Shown here: positions 1 through 7,699 of the stretch, piece by piece
How the letters are laid out: the number at the start of each line of letters is the position of its first letter
How positions within the stretch are numbered: the stretch's first letter is position 1
Source of the DNA: JAGMXM01 sp964458325
Lineage (GTDB): Bacteria > Verrucomicrobiota > Verrucomicrobiia > Limisphaerales > UBA1319
NCBI GenBank assembly: GCA_964458325.1
Contig: CAYWIM010000066.1
Location: 1 to 27,292 of the forward strand
DNA: 27,292 bases
Reading direction: 5' to 3'
Notes under the pieces: model-generated
Database searches by the model: none
What the model saw: the letters and a program-made list of their open reading frames with translations, nothing else
What the model was told of the DNA's origin: nothing
Translations under genes and position numbers: made by a program

Positions 1-78
1 GGTAACCCGACTTTTGGCGCAACGTATGCTTTTGCAGCTCTTTCAATCCCCTCCCAGGTAACAAAACTTTTGGCGCAA
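1..78. repeat. Two imperfect 22-bp direct repeats at the left edge
   Basis: Positions 1-22 and 57-78 match at 19 of 22 bases. Both begin GGTAAC and end in ACTTTTGGCGCAA, and they differ only at the three bases 7-9. The repeat period is 56 bp. The first copy starts exactly at the window edge, so more copies may lie to the left. The repeats sit just downstream of the stop codon of the minus-strand gene at 87-1313. They are not obviously inverted and have no T-tract, so they do not look like a simple terminator. Function is unknown. Confidence 0.6.
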
Positions 79-86
79 TTCGGGGA

Positions 87-1313
87 TTACGGTTTGGGAG
101 GGGCAGGATTGGCCTTTGCGGCGGCAGCGGCCGCGGCATCGAGGAGATTGCGCAGATCCTTGTCCGCTTCCCGGAATGCCGCGCTCAACAATTGATCGTT
201 CAAGACATAGTCCTTCGTCAGATACGCCTGGGTCAGGGCATAACGTTGGGCGACGATCGGGAGATCCTCGGGTGTCGGAATTTTCCGATTGATCAAGCCA
301 TCCTGGTTCAAGTCCTCGATGAGATTGCGGCGCTGGTCCGGCGTGAGCGACGGATCGAGCGCTGCCGTGTGGAACAATTCGGCGGCCTGGAGATCCGTTC
401 CCACATAAGCCAGAGCCAGCCGCGCCAAGGGTTCCTTGCTGCCGAGTTCGGTGATCCGGTTGTCCTGGTACGTGCGGGCGGCGAGGGCGACGCTTTGCGG
501 GCCGAGGGTTTGCTGCAAATATCGCAACGCGCTTACATCCAGCCGGCCATCCGCCTGCACCAGCTGTGCTTGAGCATCGGGCACATAGGATGGATCGTTG
601 AAGCGCCGGAGAACGCCAAAGAGATAGTCGCGGTCCAAGCGGTCCGGCGTGGAATTCCCGGACAACAGTGTGCGGGCGGTTTCCAGAGCGAGGGTCTGAT
701 ATTGCCCCGGCGCAAGCTCATCGAGAGCCTGGGAGAGATAAGCCACTTCGATGCCTCGGGTTGAGCGGCCGAGGTTTTCTGCCAGCAGGTTCTCCGCATC
801 GGTGCCGCCAATCTGGCGCGCGACGTCAAAGAGCGCAAATCGCAGCGAGGCTGGAACGAGGGCGTCGGTGAGCGATCGGATGTCTCGAGGGCCTTTGCCG
901 CCGAGGGATTCGTAGGCGACGTCCTGGCCGGTCGCCAGGAACTGGCGGATGGCCGGCAGCGCGGATGGCCCTGCTTGCGCGAGTTGGTCCAGCAGCGCCA
1001 ATGCGTGCCGAGCGGCGCGGGTTTGACCCGGCTTGATCGGCAGAGCGATCAGTTGGTTCAGAAGCGCCTGGGGATCGTCCGCAACAGCAGTCGGCGGCGG
1101 CGGCGGATTGGATCTTGGGGCAATCGGTCCGGCCGCGCGTCCGGCGCGCGCCTGGTTCAATGCATTATGGAATTGTGACCTCTCGGATTCCCAAGAGGCT
1201 CGCTCGGTGGCGAGCTCACGCGCCAAACGATCGGCTTGCTGGTGACTTGCCCACAACACCAGGACAACCAGTCCAACGCCAGCCAAGCCAAGGACCACAC
1301 GGAGAGATTTCAT
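87..1313 (-). CDS. Membrane-anchored helical-repeat protein of unknown function
   Basis: I do not recognise this family. The 408-residue product starts with a short basic segment and one hydrophobic helix at about residues 5-22. A charged, coiled-coil-like stretch (about 25-55) and a proline-rich linker (about 65-78) follow. The rest is alpha-helical and rich in Ala, Leu and Gln, with spaced helix pairs that resemble HEAT or TPR-type solenoids. It ends in an Ala-rich, then Pro/Lys tail. This suggests a protein anchored in the inner membrane with a periplasmic or cytoplasmic scaffold domain. I chose the ATG at 1313 because the hydrophobic helix follows directly. In-frame ATGs at 1328 and 1334 are possible, and no clear ribosome-binding site separates them. 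It lies 52 bp downstream of the PL11 lyase gene on the same strand, so cotranscription is plausible. Confidence 0.7.
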   Translation of the reverse strand: MKSLRVVLGLAGVGLVVLVLWASHQQADRLARELATERASWESERSQFHNALNQARAGRAAGPIAPRSNPPPPPTAVADDPQALLNQLIALPIKPGQTRAARHALALLDQLAQAGPSALPAIRQFLATGQDVAYESLGGKGPRDIRSLTDALVPASLRFALFDVARQIGGTDAENLLAENLGRSTRGIEVAYLSQALDELAPGQYQTLALETARTLLSGNSTPDRLDRDYLFGVLRRFNDPSYVPDAQAQLVQADGRLDVSALRYLQQTLGPQSVALAARTYQDNRITELGSKEPLARLALAYVGTDLQAAELFHTAALDPSLTPDQRRNLIEDLNQDGLINRKIPTPEDLPIVAQRYALTQAYLTKDYVLNDQLLSAAFREADKDLRNLLDAAAAAAAKANPAPPKP

Positions 1314-1365
1314 AGGCGGACTGACCATTAGCATACACCAATGCCGCCCGATTGCCAGACTGAAC

Positions 1366-3240
1366 CTACCGCAACCGGGCGGATGGACTCGGAGAAGGCG
1401 CCATGCCGTCGCCGAGGTAGAATCCGGGCTGAGGCGTCTTGTTATAGACCACGTTTTGGCAAGCGACAGCGAGTCGGTATTGGGGATCGTGCATGAGGGT
1501 GGGGAGTCGATGGGGGGTGGGGATCGTGGTGGTATACAGGCGCAGCGATCGGCCGTCGGGCGATGGGAAGATGACTTCCTCGCGCCAATCGCCGAGGAGA
1601 TCGGCGGCGAGCGTGGGGGCGCGGGAGCGGCTCCAGCCATCAGCCTGGAAGAGCCGCTCCTCGATCCCTTGGTTCCAGTTCCATTTCGTGATCGTGGCGC
1701 CGGAGAGGAGTTCGCGGAGGAGGTCGCCGTCCCACCAGATGGCCCAGCGGGTCGATCGAGGGGCCGGGCCGATGACCTGGCCGCGAGCGTCCCGCAATCC
1801 TCCCGGGCCGCCCCATGCTTCGCAGCCGCGGTGACGCGGATCGATATCCGCGACCATGCCGGCTGCCACGTCGATGCCGGGGCTGTGAGTCCAGATGGGC
1901 TGGCCGGTGCGGGCGTCGTGGAGGCCCGCACCCGGGGTCTGGAACCGCACCGTATCGTCCTCGTTTTCGGTGATGAGGAACAGCTCGAGACCGGCCCGAT
2001 CGGGATCGAAATCGCCCAGGTGCATCGTATCGCCATGGCGCCGGCCGGTCGAGTAGAGCCCCTTGCCGTTGTCGTCGATGGTCATGGCGTGATAGACGAT
2101 CTCGTCTTTGCCGTCGCCGTCGACGTCCGAAACCGAGATGGAGTGGCCGCCCATGCCGGAGAACGGGGATGCATTTTCGAAAGGCGGGTAGCTGATGCCG
2201 GAATCGAAGATCCAGCGGTTGGTCAGGGTCCCCTGGCGCCAGTCCCAAGCCGCGATGACCGTGCGTCCGTAAACGCCGCGGCACATGACCACGCTGGGCC
2301 GCTGGCCATCGAGATAGGCGATGCAGGCCAGAAAGCGATCGCATCGGTTGCCGTAATCGTCATTGCCGCCGTTGCCGCCGATGCCGCCCCAGCCATTGAT
2401 CGGATCCCGGCGGGGGATATAGTCCACGGTCTTCAGCGCGGCGCCGGTCCGGCCGTCGAAGATGGTGAAAAATTCCAGGCCATCGAGGATGCGTCCCAAT
2501 CGGCGGCTATTTTCCTGGCGAATGCGCCAGTCCTTGGCCGGGTCACCGAGGATCTTGCCGGCGCCATCCCGGGTGCCGTCGGCGGTTTTGCATGCCAATT
2601 CGGCCCGGCCGTCACCGTCGAGGTCGCAGACCATGAACTGGGTGTAATGCTCGCCTTCGCGGATGTTGATACCCAGGTCGATGCGCCAGAGGAGGGTGCC
2701 ATCGAGTTCATAAGCGTCCAGAACGGGCGTCCCAGTGATGCCTGCAAATGAGTTGTCGCGGCCGCGCGAGACCTGGTGCACCACGAGTTCATATTCGCCA
2801 TCACCATCGAGATCGGCGACCGATGCGTCGCCGGGGCGGTAATCGGGAAGGGGCTGGATGGGGATTTCGAGGAAAGGGCGGTCCCAAACGCGCGCCGGTG
2901 CGGACGGGTGCGATTCCCGGCCTTGCCGGACCGTTCGGACGGAATATTCCAGCGCCTGGCCTGGCGGCGCCTCGGCGTCGATCAGGCAGGTCGGGCCCGT
3001 GATCGGCTCGGGATTGACCTTGAGTGGCGCGCTGCTGCCGGTGGAGCGGTAGAGGTTGAACGCGAGGCCGGCCGGATCGGTTCCGAACAGCCGCCAGGAG
3101 ACAAACACGCCCCCTTCCGGAAGGCGCGCGGCCACCAATCCGCGCGAAAGCGATTCCATCTGTCGCTGCGCGGGAACCGATGACTTCGGCATGAATGCGG
3201 CGCAAAGAACCAACGCCAACAGCTTGAGATGGACGCGCAT
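1366..3240 (-). CDS. Secreted rhamnogalacturonan lyase, PL11 family (YesW/YesX-like)
   Basis: Enzymes of polysaccharide lyase family 11 cleave the rhamnose-galacturonate backbone of pectin (rhamnogalacturonan I) by beta-elimination in a calcium-dependent way. The 624-residue product is about the length of Bacillus YesW. It starts with a signal peptide (basic start, hydrophobic core about 5-16, likely cleavage near residue 24, after VPA). A beta-sandwich domain (about 30-125) follows. The remainder is the eight-bladed propeller, seen from repeated calcium-binding loops: DLDGDG at 143-148 and 206-211, DVDGDG at 372-377. The family blocks KTADGT (218-223) and RHGDTMHLGDFD (401-412) are present. 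No Shine-Dalgarno is visible before the ATG. It lies 28 bp downstream of the helicase gene on the same strand. The fold and family are well supported. Substrate specificity (endo versus exo, exact pectin type) is not shown by the sequence. Confidence 0.9.
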   Translation of the reverse strand: MRVHLKLLALVLCAAFMPKSSVPAQRQMESLSRGLVAARLPEGGVFVSWRLFGTDPAGLAFNLYRSTGSSAPLKVNPEPITGPTCLIDAEAPPGQALEYSVRTVRQGRESHPSAPARVWDRPFLEIPIQPLPDYRPGDASVADLDGDGEYELVVHQVSRGRDNSFAGITGTPVLDAYELDGTLLWRIDLGINIREGEHYTQFMVCDLDGDGRAELACKTADGTRDGAGKILGDPAKDWRIRQENSRRLGRILDGLEFFTIFDGRTGAALKTVDYIPRRDPINGWGGIGGNGGNDDYGNRCDRFLACIAYLDGQRPSVVMCRGVYGRTVIAAWDWRQGTLTNRWIFDSGISYPPFENASPFSGMGGHSISVSDVDGDGKDEIVYHAMTIDDNGKGLYSTGRRHGDTMHLGDFDPDRAGLELFLITENEDDTVRFQTPGAGLHDARTGQPIWTHSPGIDVAAGMVADIDPRHRGCEAWGGPGGLRDARGQVIGPAPRSTRWAIWWDGDLLRELLSGATITKWNWNQGIEERLFQADGWSRSRAPTLAADLLGDWREEVIFPSPDGRSLRLYTTTIPTPHRLPTLMHDPQYRLAVACQNVVYNKTPQPGFYLGDGMAPSPSPSARLR

Positions 3241-3268
3241 GTCACAAGGAGGCTTTCAGATGATGATG

Positions 3269-4507
3269 CTAGCGGCGGCGGCGGCGGGCAGGGCCGCAGT
3301 AATAGCCGCCGCTGAGGCGGACCGCGCGGACTTTTCCGGGGTAGCCGGCGGGCGCGCCCGGGCGGTCTTGCTCGAACAGGGCGGTGTAATCGTACGAGTA
3401 GGCGTCGAGCTTCTGCCTCGGGATTTTCTGGCCGATGAATCGTTCGATGGCGAAGATATGGGAGGCGTCTTCGGCGACCATCAGGGTGAAGGCGTCGCCG
3501 GCGGCCATGGCCCTGCCCGTGCGTCCGATGCGATGCACGTAATCCTCGGGATGCTGAGGGACATCGAAATTGATGACATGGCTGACCTCGACCAGGTCGA
3601 GGCCGCGGGCGGCGATGTCCGTGGCGACCAGCACCTCGAACCGGCCGTCCCGGAAGCCGCGCAGGGCCAGCTCCCGCTCGCTCTGGGTGCGGTTGGAATG
3701 GAGGACGGTGACGGCGTGTTGATTTCGTTTCAGGAGGTTGGCGATGCGGTCGGCGCGGTCCTTGGTGCGGCAAAAGACGATCACCGAGTCGTAATTGATG
3801 CGCTTGAGGATCTCGAGGAGGAGGTCGGACTTTTGGGATTCGGCCACGGGATAGATGACGTGTTTGACGGTTTCAGCCGGGGACCGCCGGACACCGATCT
3901 CGATCGTTTGCGGCTTTTTCATCGCCCAGGAGATGAGGGACTCGATCTGGGGCGGGATCGTGGCGGAGAAGAGGGAGGTCTGGCGCTCGCGCGGGCATTT
4001 CTCGAGGATCCGCCGCACGTCGGGGAGGAAGCCCATATCGAGCATGCGGTCGGCCTCGTCGAGGACGACGTGGCGGACGGCGTCGAGCCGGCAATTGCCT
4101 TGGCGGAGGTGGTCGAGAAGCCGGCCCGGGGTGGCGACGAGAATATCGACGCCCTCTTTCAAGGCCTGGTTTTGGCGTCCGTAACCGACGCCACCGTAGA
4201 TGACGGCGACGCACAGGTCGGTGAAACGGGCTAAATCGCGAAACGCGGTTTCGACCTGGGCGGCCAGCTCCCGGGTGGGCTCGAGCACCAGGACTCGATG
4301 GCGGGGCTGATGCGGCCCGAGCAGGGAGAGGATCGGCAGGGCGAATGCAGCGGTCTTGCCGGTGCCGGTCTGGGCGCAGCCGATGATGTCGGCGCCGCCG
4401 AGGTACAGCGGGATGACGCGGAGCTGAATGGGCATCGGATCGGTGTAACCCGCCGCCCGAACTCCTTGGAGGATTCGCTCTGGCAAGCCGAGAGATTTGA
4501 ACGGCAT
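3269..4507 (-). CDS. DEAD-box ATP-dependent RNA helicase, RhlE-like
   Basis: DEAD-box helicases unwind short RNA duplexes using ATP, typically in ribosome assembly or mRNA decay. The 412-residue protein has every core motif in order: Q motif around residues 21-28, Walker A AQTGTGKT (45-52), PTRELAAQ (77-84), TPGR (126-129), DEAD (150-153), SAT (181-183), the motif IV segment VIVFCRTK (242-249), the motif V segment ATDIAARGLD (295-304) and HRIGRTGR (325-332). The short C-terminal tail ends in Gly/Tyr then five arginines, a common RNA-binding style of tail in RhlE-type enzymes. The open frame runs further upstream, but the ATG at 4507 gives the normal N-terminus (MPFKSLGL). No Shine-Dalgarno is present. 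A CATAAT box lies 8-13 nt upstream of this ATG on the coding strand. Assignment to DEAD-box is certain; the RhlE subgroup is likely. Confidence 0.93.
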   Translation of the reverse strand: MPFKSLGLPERILQGVRAAGYTDPMPIQLRVIPLYLGGADIIGCAQTGTGKTAAFALPILSLLGPHQPRHRVLVLEPTRELAAQVETAFRDLARFTDLCVAVIYGGVGYGRQNQALKEGVDILVATPGRLLDHLRQGNCRLDAVRHVVLDEADRMLDMGFLPDVRRILEKCPRERQTSLFSATIPPQIESLISWAMKKPQTIEIGVRRSPAETVKHVIYPVAESQKSDLLLEILKRINYDSVIVFCRTKDRADRIANLLKRNQHAVTVLHSNRTQSERELALRGFRDGRFEVLVATDIAARGLDLVEVSHVINFDVPQHPEDYVHRIGRTGRAMAAGDAFTLMVAEDASHIFAIERFIGQKIPRQKLDAYSYDYTALFEQDRPGAPAGYPGKVRAVRLSGGYYCGPARRRRR

Positions 4508-4547
4508 GGTTAATATTATGCCATCGGGAAGAACGCGAGGGAAGGTT

Positions 4548-4946
4548 TTAATGAGCAGGCAGCCGGTGGCCGCACTGGGAGCAATAGCGGGAGGGGGGAG
4601 GGCATGGCCAATGGCAATCGGGACAATCGTGGTGGGCAGCCAGGTGGCGCTTGTGAATGACGAGATTGCGGATGTAAGGGATCCAGGTGAAGGCGTAAGC
4701 GAAAATGAAAACCGAGTCGCGCTGGTAGAAGAGGGCGTAGCAGAACAGGAGGAAGGCGCCTGCGAGGCTGAGCCACCAGAAGGCGACGGGAACGATGACC
4801 TGTTTGCGCCGTTCGGTGGCGTACCATTGCACGAGGAATCGGGAAGTAAACGTGAGGTTGCCAAGCCATCCCACGATCTTCCAGAAATGCCATTCGATGC
4901 CCAAGAGCTTGCCTCGGATCAGCAGGAGGTCCATCAGCCAGTCCAT
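4548..4946 (-). CDS. Lipid-A biosynthesis N-terminal-domain membrane protein with C-terminal zinc ribbon
   Basis: The 132-residue product matches the small LABN membrane domain, found alone or fused to lipid-A disaccharide synthase and to glycosyltransferase-type proteins. Landmarks are the GWLGNLTFTSRFLVQWYATE block (27-46), a second hydrophobic segment (about 52-73) and a third (about 78-96) ending in WIPYIRNL. The function of the domain is not established. Unusually, the C-terminus carries two CxxC pairs (C108/C111 and C122/C125) like a zinc ribbon, not a usual part of this domain. I chose the ATG at 4946. A TTG at 4973 would put codons inside the inverted end of the neighbouring repeat element and is unlikely. 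The element ends only 14 bp upstream of the ATG, so promoter sequence must lie in or beyond it. The helicase gene follows 40 bp downstream. Confidence 0.82.
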   Translation of the reverse strand: MDWLMDLLLIRGKLLGIEWHFWKIVGWLGNLTFTSRFLVQWYATERRKQVIVPVAFWWLSLAGAFLLFCYALFYQRDSVFIFAYAFTWIPYIRNLVIHKRHLAAHHDCPDCHWPCPPPSRYCSQCGHRLPAH

Positions 4947-4960
4947 AGCCGGGTGTATTA

Positions 4961-5148
4961 AGGGTCTGTGCAAAAATTACTTCCGATTTTGGCGGGAGCG
5001 CCGCCCCGCCCCTGCGGGCTGGGGGCCTTGGGCGGCCTGGCTGTGTTGCTCCTCGCTCACAGACCGCGCGGGTATGCTCGCTCGTCGCGCCTTGCCAGCC
5101 CGCCCAATCCCCTCCAGCAAAATCGGAATTAATTTTCGCACAGACCCT
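4961..5148. mobile_element. MITE-like palindromic element 1 (188 bp)
   Basis: The ends are 31-nt inverted repeats (4961-4991 and 5118-5148) matching at 29 of 31 positions; each outer end reads AGGGTCTGTGC. If the element is counted from the GGG, it is flanked by TAA on both sides (4959-4961 and 5148-5150), a likely 3-bp target duplication. A second inner inverted pair is GCGGGCTGG (5014-5022) and its complement (5094-5102). The interior at about 5044-5091 contains a roughly 50-nt core that recurs twice in element 2 at 22246-22518. There is no coding capacity. It separates the LABN gene from the export operon and could form a long hairpin. Confidence 0.8.
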
Positions 5149-5294
5149 AATCTGCATGAGGCCGGAAGACAAAACATTTTGCCGATCGAATGGCGGGGCG
5201 GCCGTTCCGGATCGCCGAGCCGACGGCCGAGGAGCGCGAGGCGGAAGGTTCGGGTCCGCCTCCTCGCGTCGGCGGCTACGGAACCAGGGGGCGG
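5149..5294. other. Intergenic stretch with GC-rich hairpin after the export operon
   Basis: No gene was found here. CGCGAGG (5235-5241) pairs with CCTCGCG (5262-5268), and an outer GCCGAC (5219-5224) pairs with GTCGGC (5268-5273), so a GC-rich imperfect hairpin can form 20-75 bp beyond the stop of the last export gene. On the minus strand it is not followed by a clear run of T, so it is at most a weak candidate terminator for that operon. Confidence 0.3.
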
Positions 5295-6497
5295 CTACTC
5301 GGCGGCCAGGGCGGCCACGGGATCGAGGCGGGCGGCACGGCGGGCGGGGAGCAGGCCGCTGGCGAGCCCTACCAGGAAGCTGATCGCCAGGGCCAGGACC
5401 ACGTATTCCGGCGGGGTCTTGACGGGCAGGGCGGGCACGTACAGGCGCAACAGATGGCCCGCCCCCATGCCCGCCGCCAGGCCCAGAACACCGCCCAGGG
5501 TCGAGATCAGGGCCGCCTCGCTCAAGAACAGCATGAGGATCTGGCGAGAGGTCGCGCCGATGGCGCGAGCCAGCCCGATTTCCGAGGTCCGCTCGTTGAC
5601 CGAAATCCACATCATCGTCAGGATGCCGATCGATCCGACCAGGAGGGAGATGGCGCCGATCCCGCCGACAGCGAGGCTGACGATCCGGATGATGCGATCG
5701 AGGCTCTCGAGCATGCCGCTCTGGGTGGTGACGGTGAAGTCGCGCTCGCGGTTGTGGCGTTCGGTCAATACGGATTCGATTCGGTCCACAACGGTCTCGA
5801 TGAGGGAGGAGTTGGCGACGGTGATGTCGATTTCGTGGAGGTGATCGCGATTGAAGAGGCGCTGGGCCCGCGCGACCGGGATATAGGCGCTGTCATCGAT
5901 GTCGATGCCCAGGATCTGGCCTTTGGATTCCATGAGGCCGATCACCAGGAACCGTTCTCCGCCGATGCGCACATGGCGTCCGAGGCAGTTCTCGGGGCCG
6001 AACAGCTCGCGCTTAAGGGTGGGTCCGAGGGCGGCCACCGGCGCGCCGTCCCGCGCATCCAGCGCGGGCAGAAATCGCCCAGCCCGAACGCGAATCCGCC
6101 ACACGTCGGGCATGGCGGCCGTGACGCCGTAGACGAAGACATTGCGGGTCTTGCCGGCGTGCTCGACGGGGGCGGCGCCGACGACGGAGGGGACGACGCG
6201 ATCGACGCCGGGGATCCGGTCGATGGCTTCGGCGTCTTCGATCGTCAGCGGATGGACCGTGACGCCCAGGGCGCCCGGGGCGCCCGACGTTTCGATCCGA
6301 CCCGGATTGATCGCGATCAGGTTGGCGCCGAACTGGGTGAATTCGGAGAGCACGTAAGAGCGCGTGCCCTCTCCGATGGACGTCAGGAGGATCACCGAGG
6401 CGATGCCGATCAGGATGCCGAGCGTGGTGAGAAAGGAGCGTTGGCGATGGAACCAGAGCGATTGCACGGCCAGCTTGAAGATGTCGAACGCGCTCAT
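5295..6497 (-). CDS. MacB-type ABC transporter permease, second copy
   Basis: The 400-residue permease belongs to the MacB/LolC-E type (FtsX-like) class. These subunits use a periplasmic domain to couple ATP hydrolysis to lifting a substrate out of the membrane or periplasm. It has one N-terminal membrane helix (about 19-43, with the typical RSFLTTLGILIGIASVI block), a large MacB periplasmic domain (about 45-250), and three C-terminal helices (about 270-370). The final segment LLPARRAARLDPVAAL is the hallmark end of the family. The ATG at 6497 overlaps the stop of the preceding permease by four bases (ATGA), which fixes the start and shows translational coupling. It is the last gene of the four-gene operon. 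It resembles its neighbour in length and layout, so the pair probably forms a heterodimer. Confidence 0.9.
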   Translation of the reverse strand: MSAFDIFKLAVQSLWFHRQRSFLTTLGILIGIASVILLTSIGEGTRSYVLSEFTQFGANLIAINPGRIETSGAPGALGVTVHPLTIEDAEAIDRIPGVDRVVPSVVGAAPVEHAGKTRNVFVYGVTAAMPDVWRIRVRAGRFLPALDARDGAPVAALGPTLKRELFGPENCLGRHVRIGGERFLVIGLMESKGQILGIDIDDSAYIPVARAQRLFNRDHLHEIDITVANSSLIETVVDRIESVLTERHNRERDFTVTTQSGMLESLDRIIRIVSLAVGGIGAISLLVGSIGILTMMWISVNERTSEIGLARAIGATSRQILMLFLSEAALISTLGGVLGLAAGMGAGHLLRLYVPALPVKTPPEYVVLALAISFLVGLASGLLPARRAARLDPVAALAAE

Positions 6498-7699
6498 GCC
6501 TTTCGCCTCATGAGCGCCTCGACGGGATTGAGCCGGGCGGCGCGGCGTGCCGGGAGGATGCCGAAAAGAAGGCCGACCGACGTGGAGACGGCGAGGGCGG
6601 CCCCGATCACCCAGGATGGACAATGGATGGGGAAATCGGGATAGAGCCGCTCGAGGCCATGGCCGGCGGCCAGGCCGACGATCAGACCGAGGATGCCCCC
6701 GGCGGTGGAAAGGACCGCGGCTTCGACGAGAAACACGGAGACGACCTGGGCATGGGTGGTTCCGATGGCCTTGAGCAGGCCGATCTCCCGGGCGCGCTCG
6801 GATACGGAGACCAGCATAACGTTCATGATGCCCAGGCCGGCGACACCCAGCGAGATGGCAGCGATGCCCGCCAGGGCGGCCGTCAGGGCGCGGAGGATAA
6901 GGTTGAACGAGCTCAGCACGGCGTCCTGGGTGATGATCGTGACATCCTCCTGGCCGGCGTGGCGCTCGCGCAGGATTTGCCGCATCTCCTCCTGGGCCCT
7001 TTTCAGGTCCCGATGCGAGCCGACCTCGGCCAGGATTCGAAACAGGCCGCTGCGGTTGAACACGCGCAGGGCGGTCTCGACGGGGATCTCGATGACCTGG
7101 TCCATGTCCATCCCCATCGACGTGCCCCGGGGAGCCAGGATGCCGATCACGCGAAACCGCCAGTCGCCAATTCGAACCCATCGGCCCAAGGGGTTCTCCT
7201 GGGGAAACAGCTCGCGCGCGGCTCCGGCGCCGAGGACGCACACCGCGGCCCGGGGCTGCTCGCGGGGGAGGAAACGTCCGCTGGCCATCTGGAGATGGCG
7301 AATCTCGAGCACGTCGTAGGTGGCGCCCAGCAGGGTGATCTCCCGGCTGTGATCGGCGGCGGTCGCCCGGGCGGTGCCGACGACGATGGGGGCGATCTTC
7401 TCGAGGGCGGGAATCCGCTGCAGCAGGGCGTCGCCGTCTTCGAGGGTAAGGTCGTGCGGCGCCGTGTTCACCAGGGGCGCCAGGCCGGCGGTCTCGGTCT
7501 TGCCGGGGATGACGATGAGCAGGTTGGATCCCAGGGAAGCGAACTCGCCGGTGACATAGAGCCGGGCGCCTTCGCCCAGGCTGGTCAGGAGCAGGACCGA
7601 AGCGACGCCGATGCTGACGCCCAGCAGGGATAGAATCGTCCGAAGGCGGTGGCCCCGCAATCCACCCGCCGCGAATCCAATCAGATCCAGGCCCCTCAT
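6494..7699 (-). CDS. MacB-type ABC transporter permease, first copy
   Basis: This 401-residue product is built like its downstream neighbour: N-terminal helix at about 19-43 (RTILSLLGVSIGVASVLLLT), a MacB-like periplasmic domain to about 255, and three C-terminal helices. It ends in the conserved ILPARRAARLNPVEALMRRKA pattern. The blocks GLGIMNVMLVSVSERAREIG and AIGTTHAQVVSVFLVEA (about 295-335) are the FtsX coupling region that contacts the ATPase. There is no fused ATPase domain, unlike E. coli MacB, where ATPase and permease are one chain. It overlaps the ATPase gene by four bases upstream and the second permease by four bases downstream. The two permeases differ clearly in sequence, arguing for an old duplication and heterodimer use. 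Confidence 0.9.
   Translation of the reverse strand: MRGLDLIGFAAGGLRGHRLRTILSLLGVSIGVASVLLLTSLGEGARLYVTGEFASLGSNLLIVIPGKTETAGLAPLVNTAPHDLTLEDGDALLQRIPALEKIAPIVVGTARATAADHSREITLLGATYDVLEIRHLQMASGRFLPREQPRAAVCVLGAGAARELFPQENPLGRWVRIGDWRFRVIGILAPRGTSMGMDMDQVIEIPVETALRVFNRSGLFRILAEVGSHRDLKRAQEEMRQILRERHAGQEDVTIITQDAVLSSFNLILRALTAALAGIAAISLGVAGLGIMNVMLVSVSERAREIGLLKAIGTTHAQVVSVFLVEAAVLSTAGGILGLIVGLAAGHGLERLYPDFPIHCPSWVIGAALAVSTSVGLLFGILPARRAARLNPVEALMRRKA

Noticed and set aside
1..78. CRISPR array start
   Set aside because: Only two imperfect copies with a spacer-like gap of 34 bp are visible and no cas gene is near, so direct repeat is all that can be said.
1456..2751. Long open frame of 431 codons on the plus strand
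   Set aside because: It lies entirely opposite the PL11 lyase gene, whose family motifs are clear. GC-rich codon use on one strand often leaves the antisense frame open, and the product shows only repetitive Asp/Gly/Val-rich sequence.
4503..4521. Hairpin and CATAAT box around the helicase start codon
   Set aside because: The GGCAT/ATGCC stem is only five base pairs, and no -35 partner at the right spacing is visible for the CATAAT, so neither is supported.
5190..6644. Long open frame of 484 codons on the plus strand
   Set aside because: It is antisense to the second export permease, which has clear membrane helices and overlaps neighbours by four bases. The antisense product is Asp/Gly/Arg-rich with no domain.
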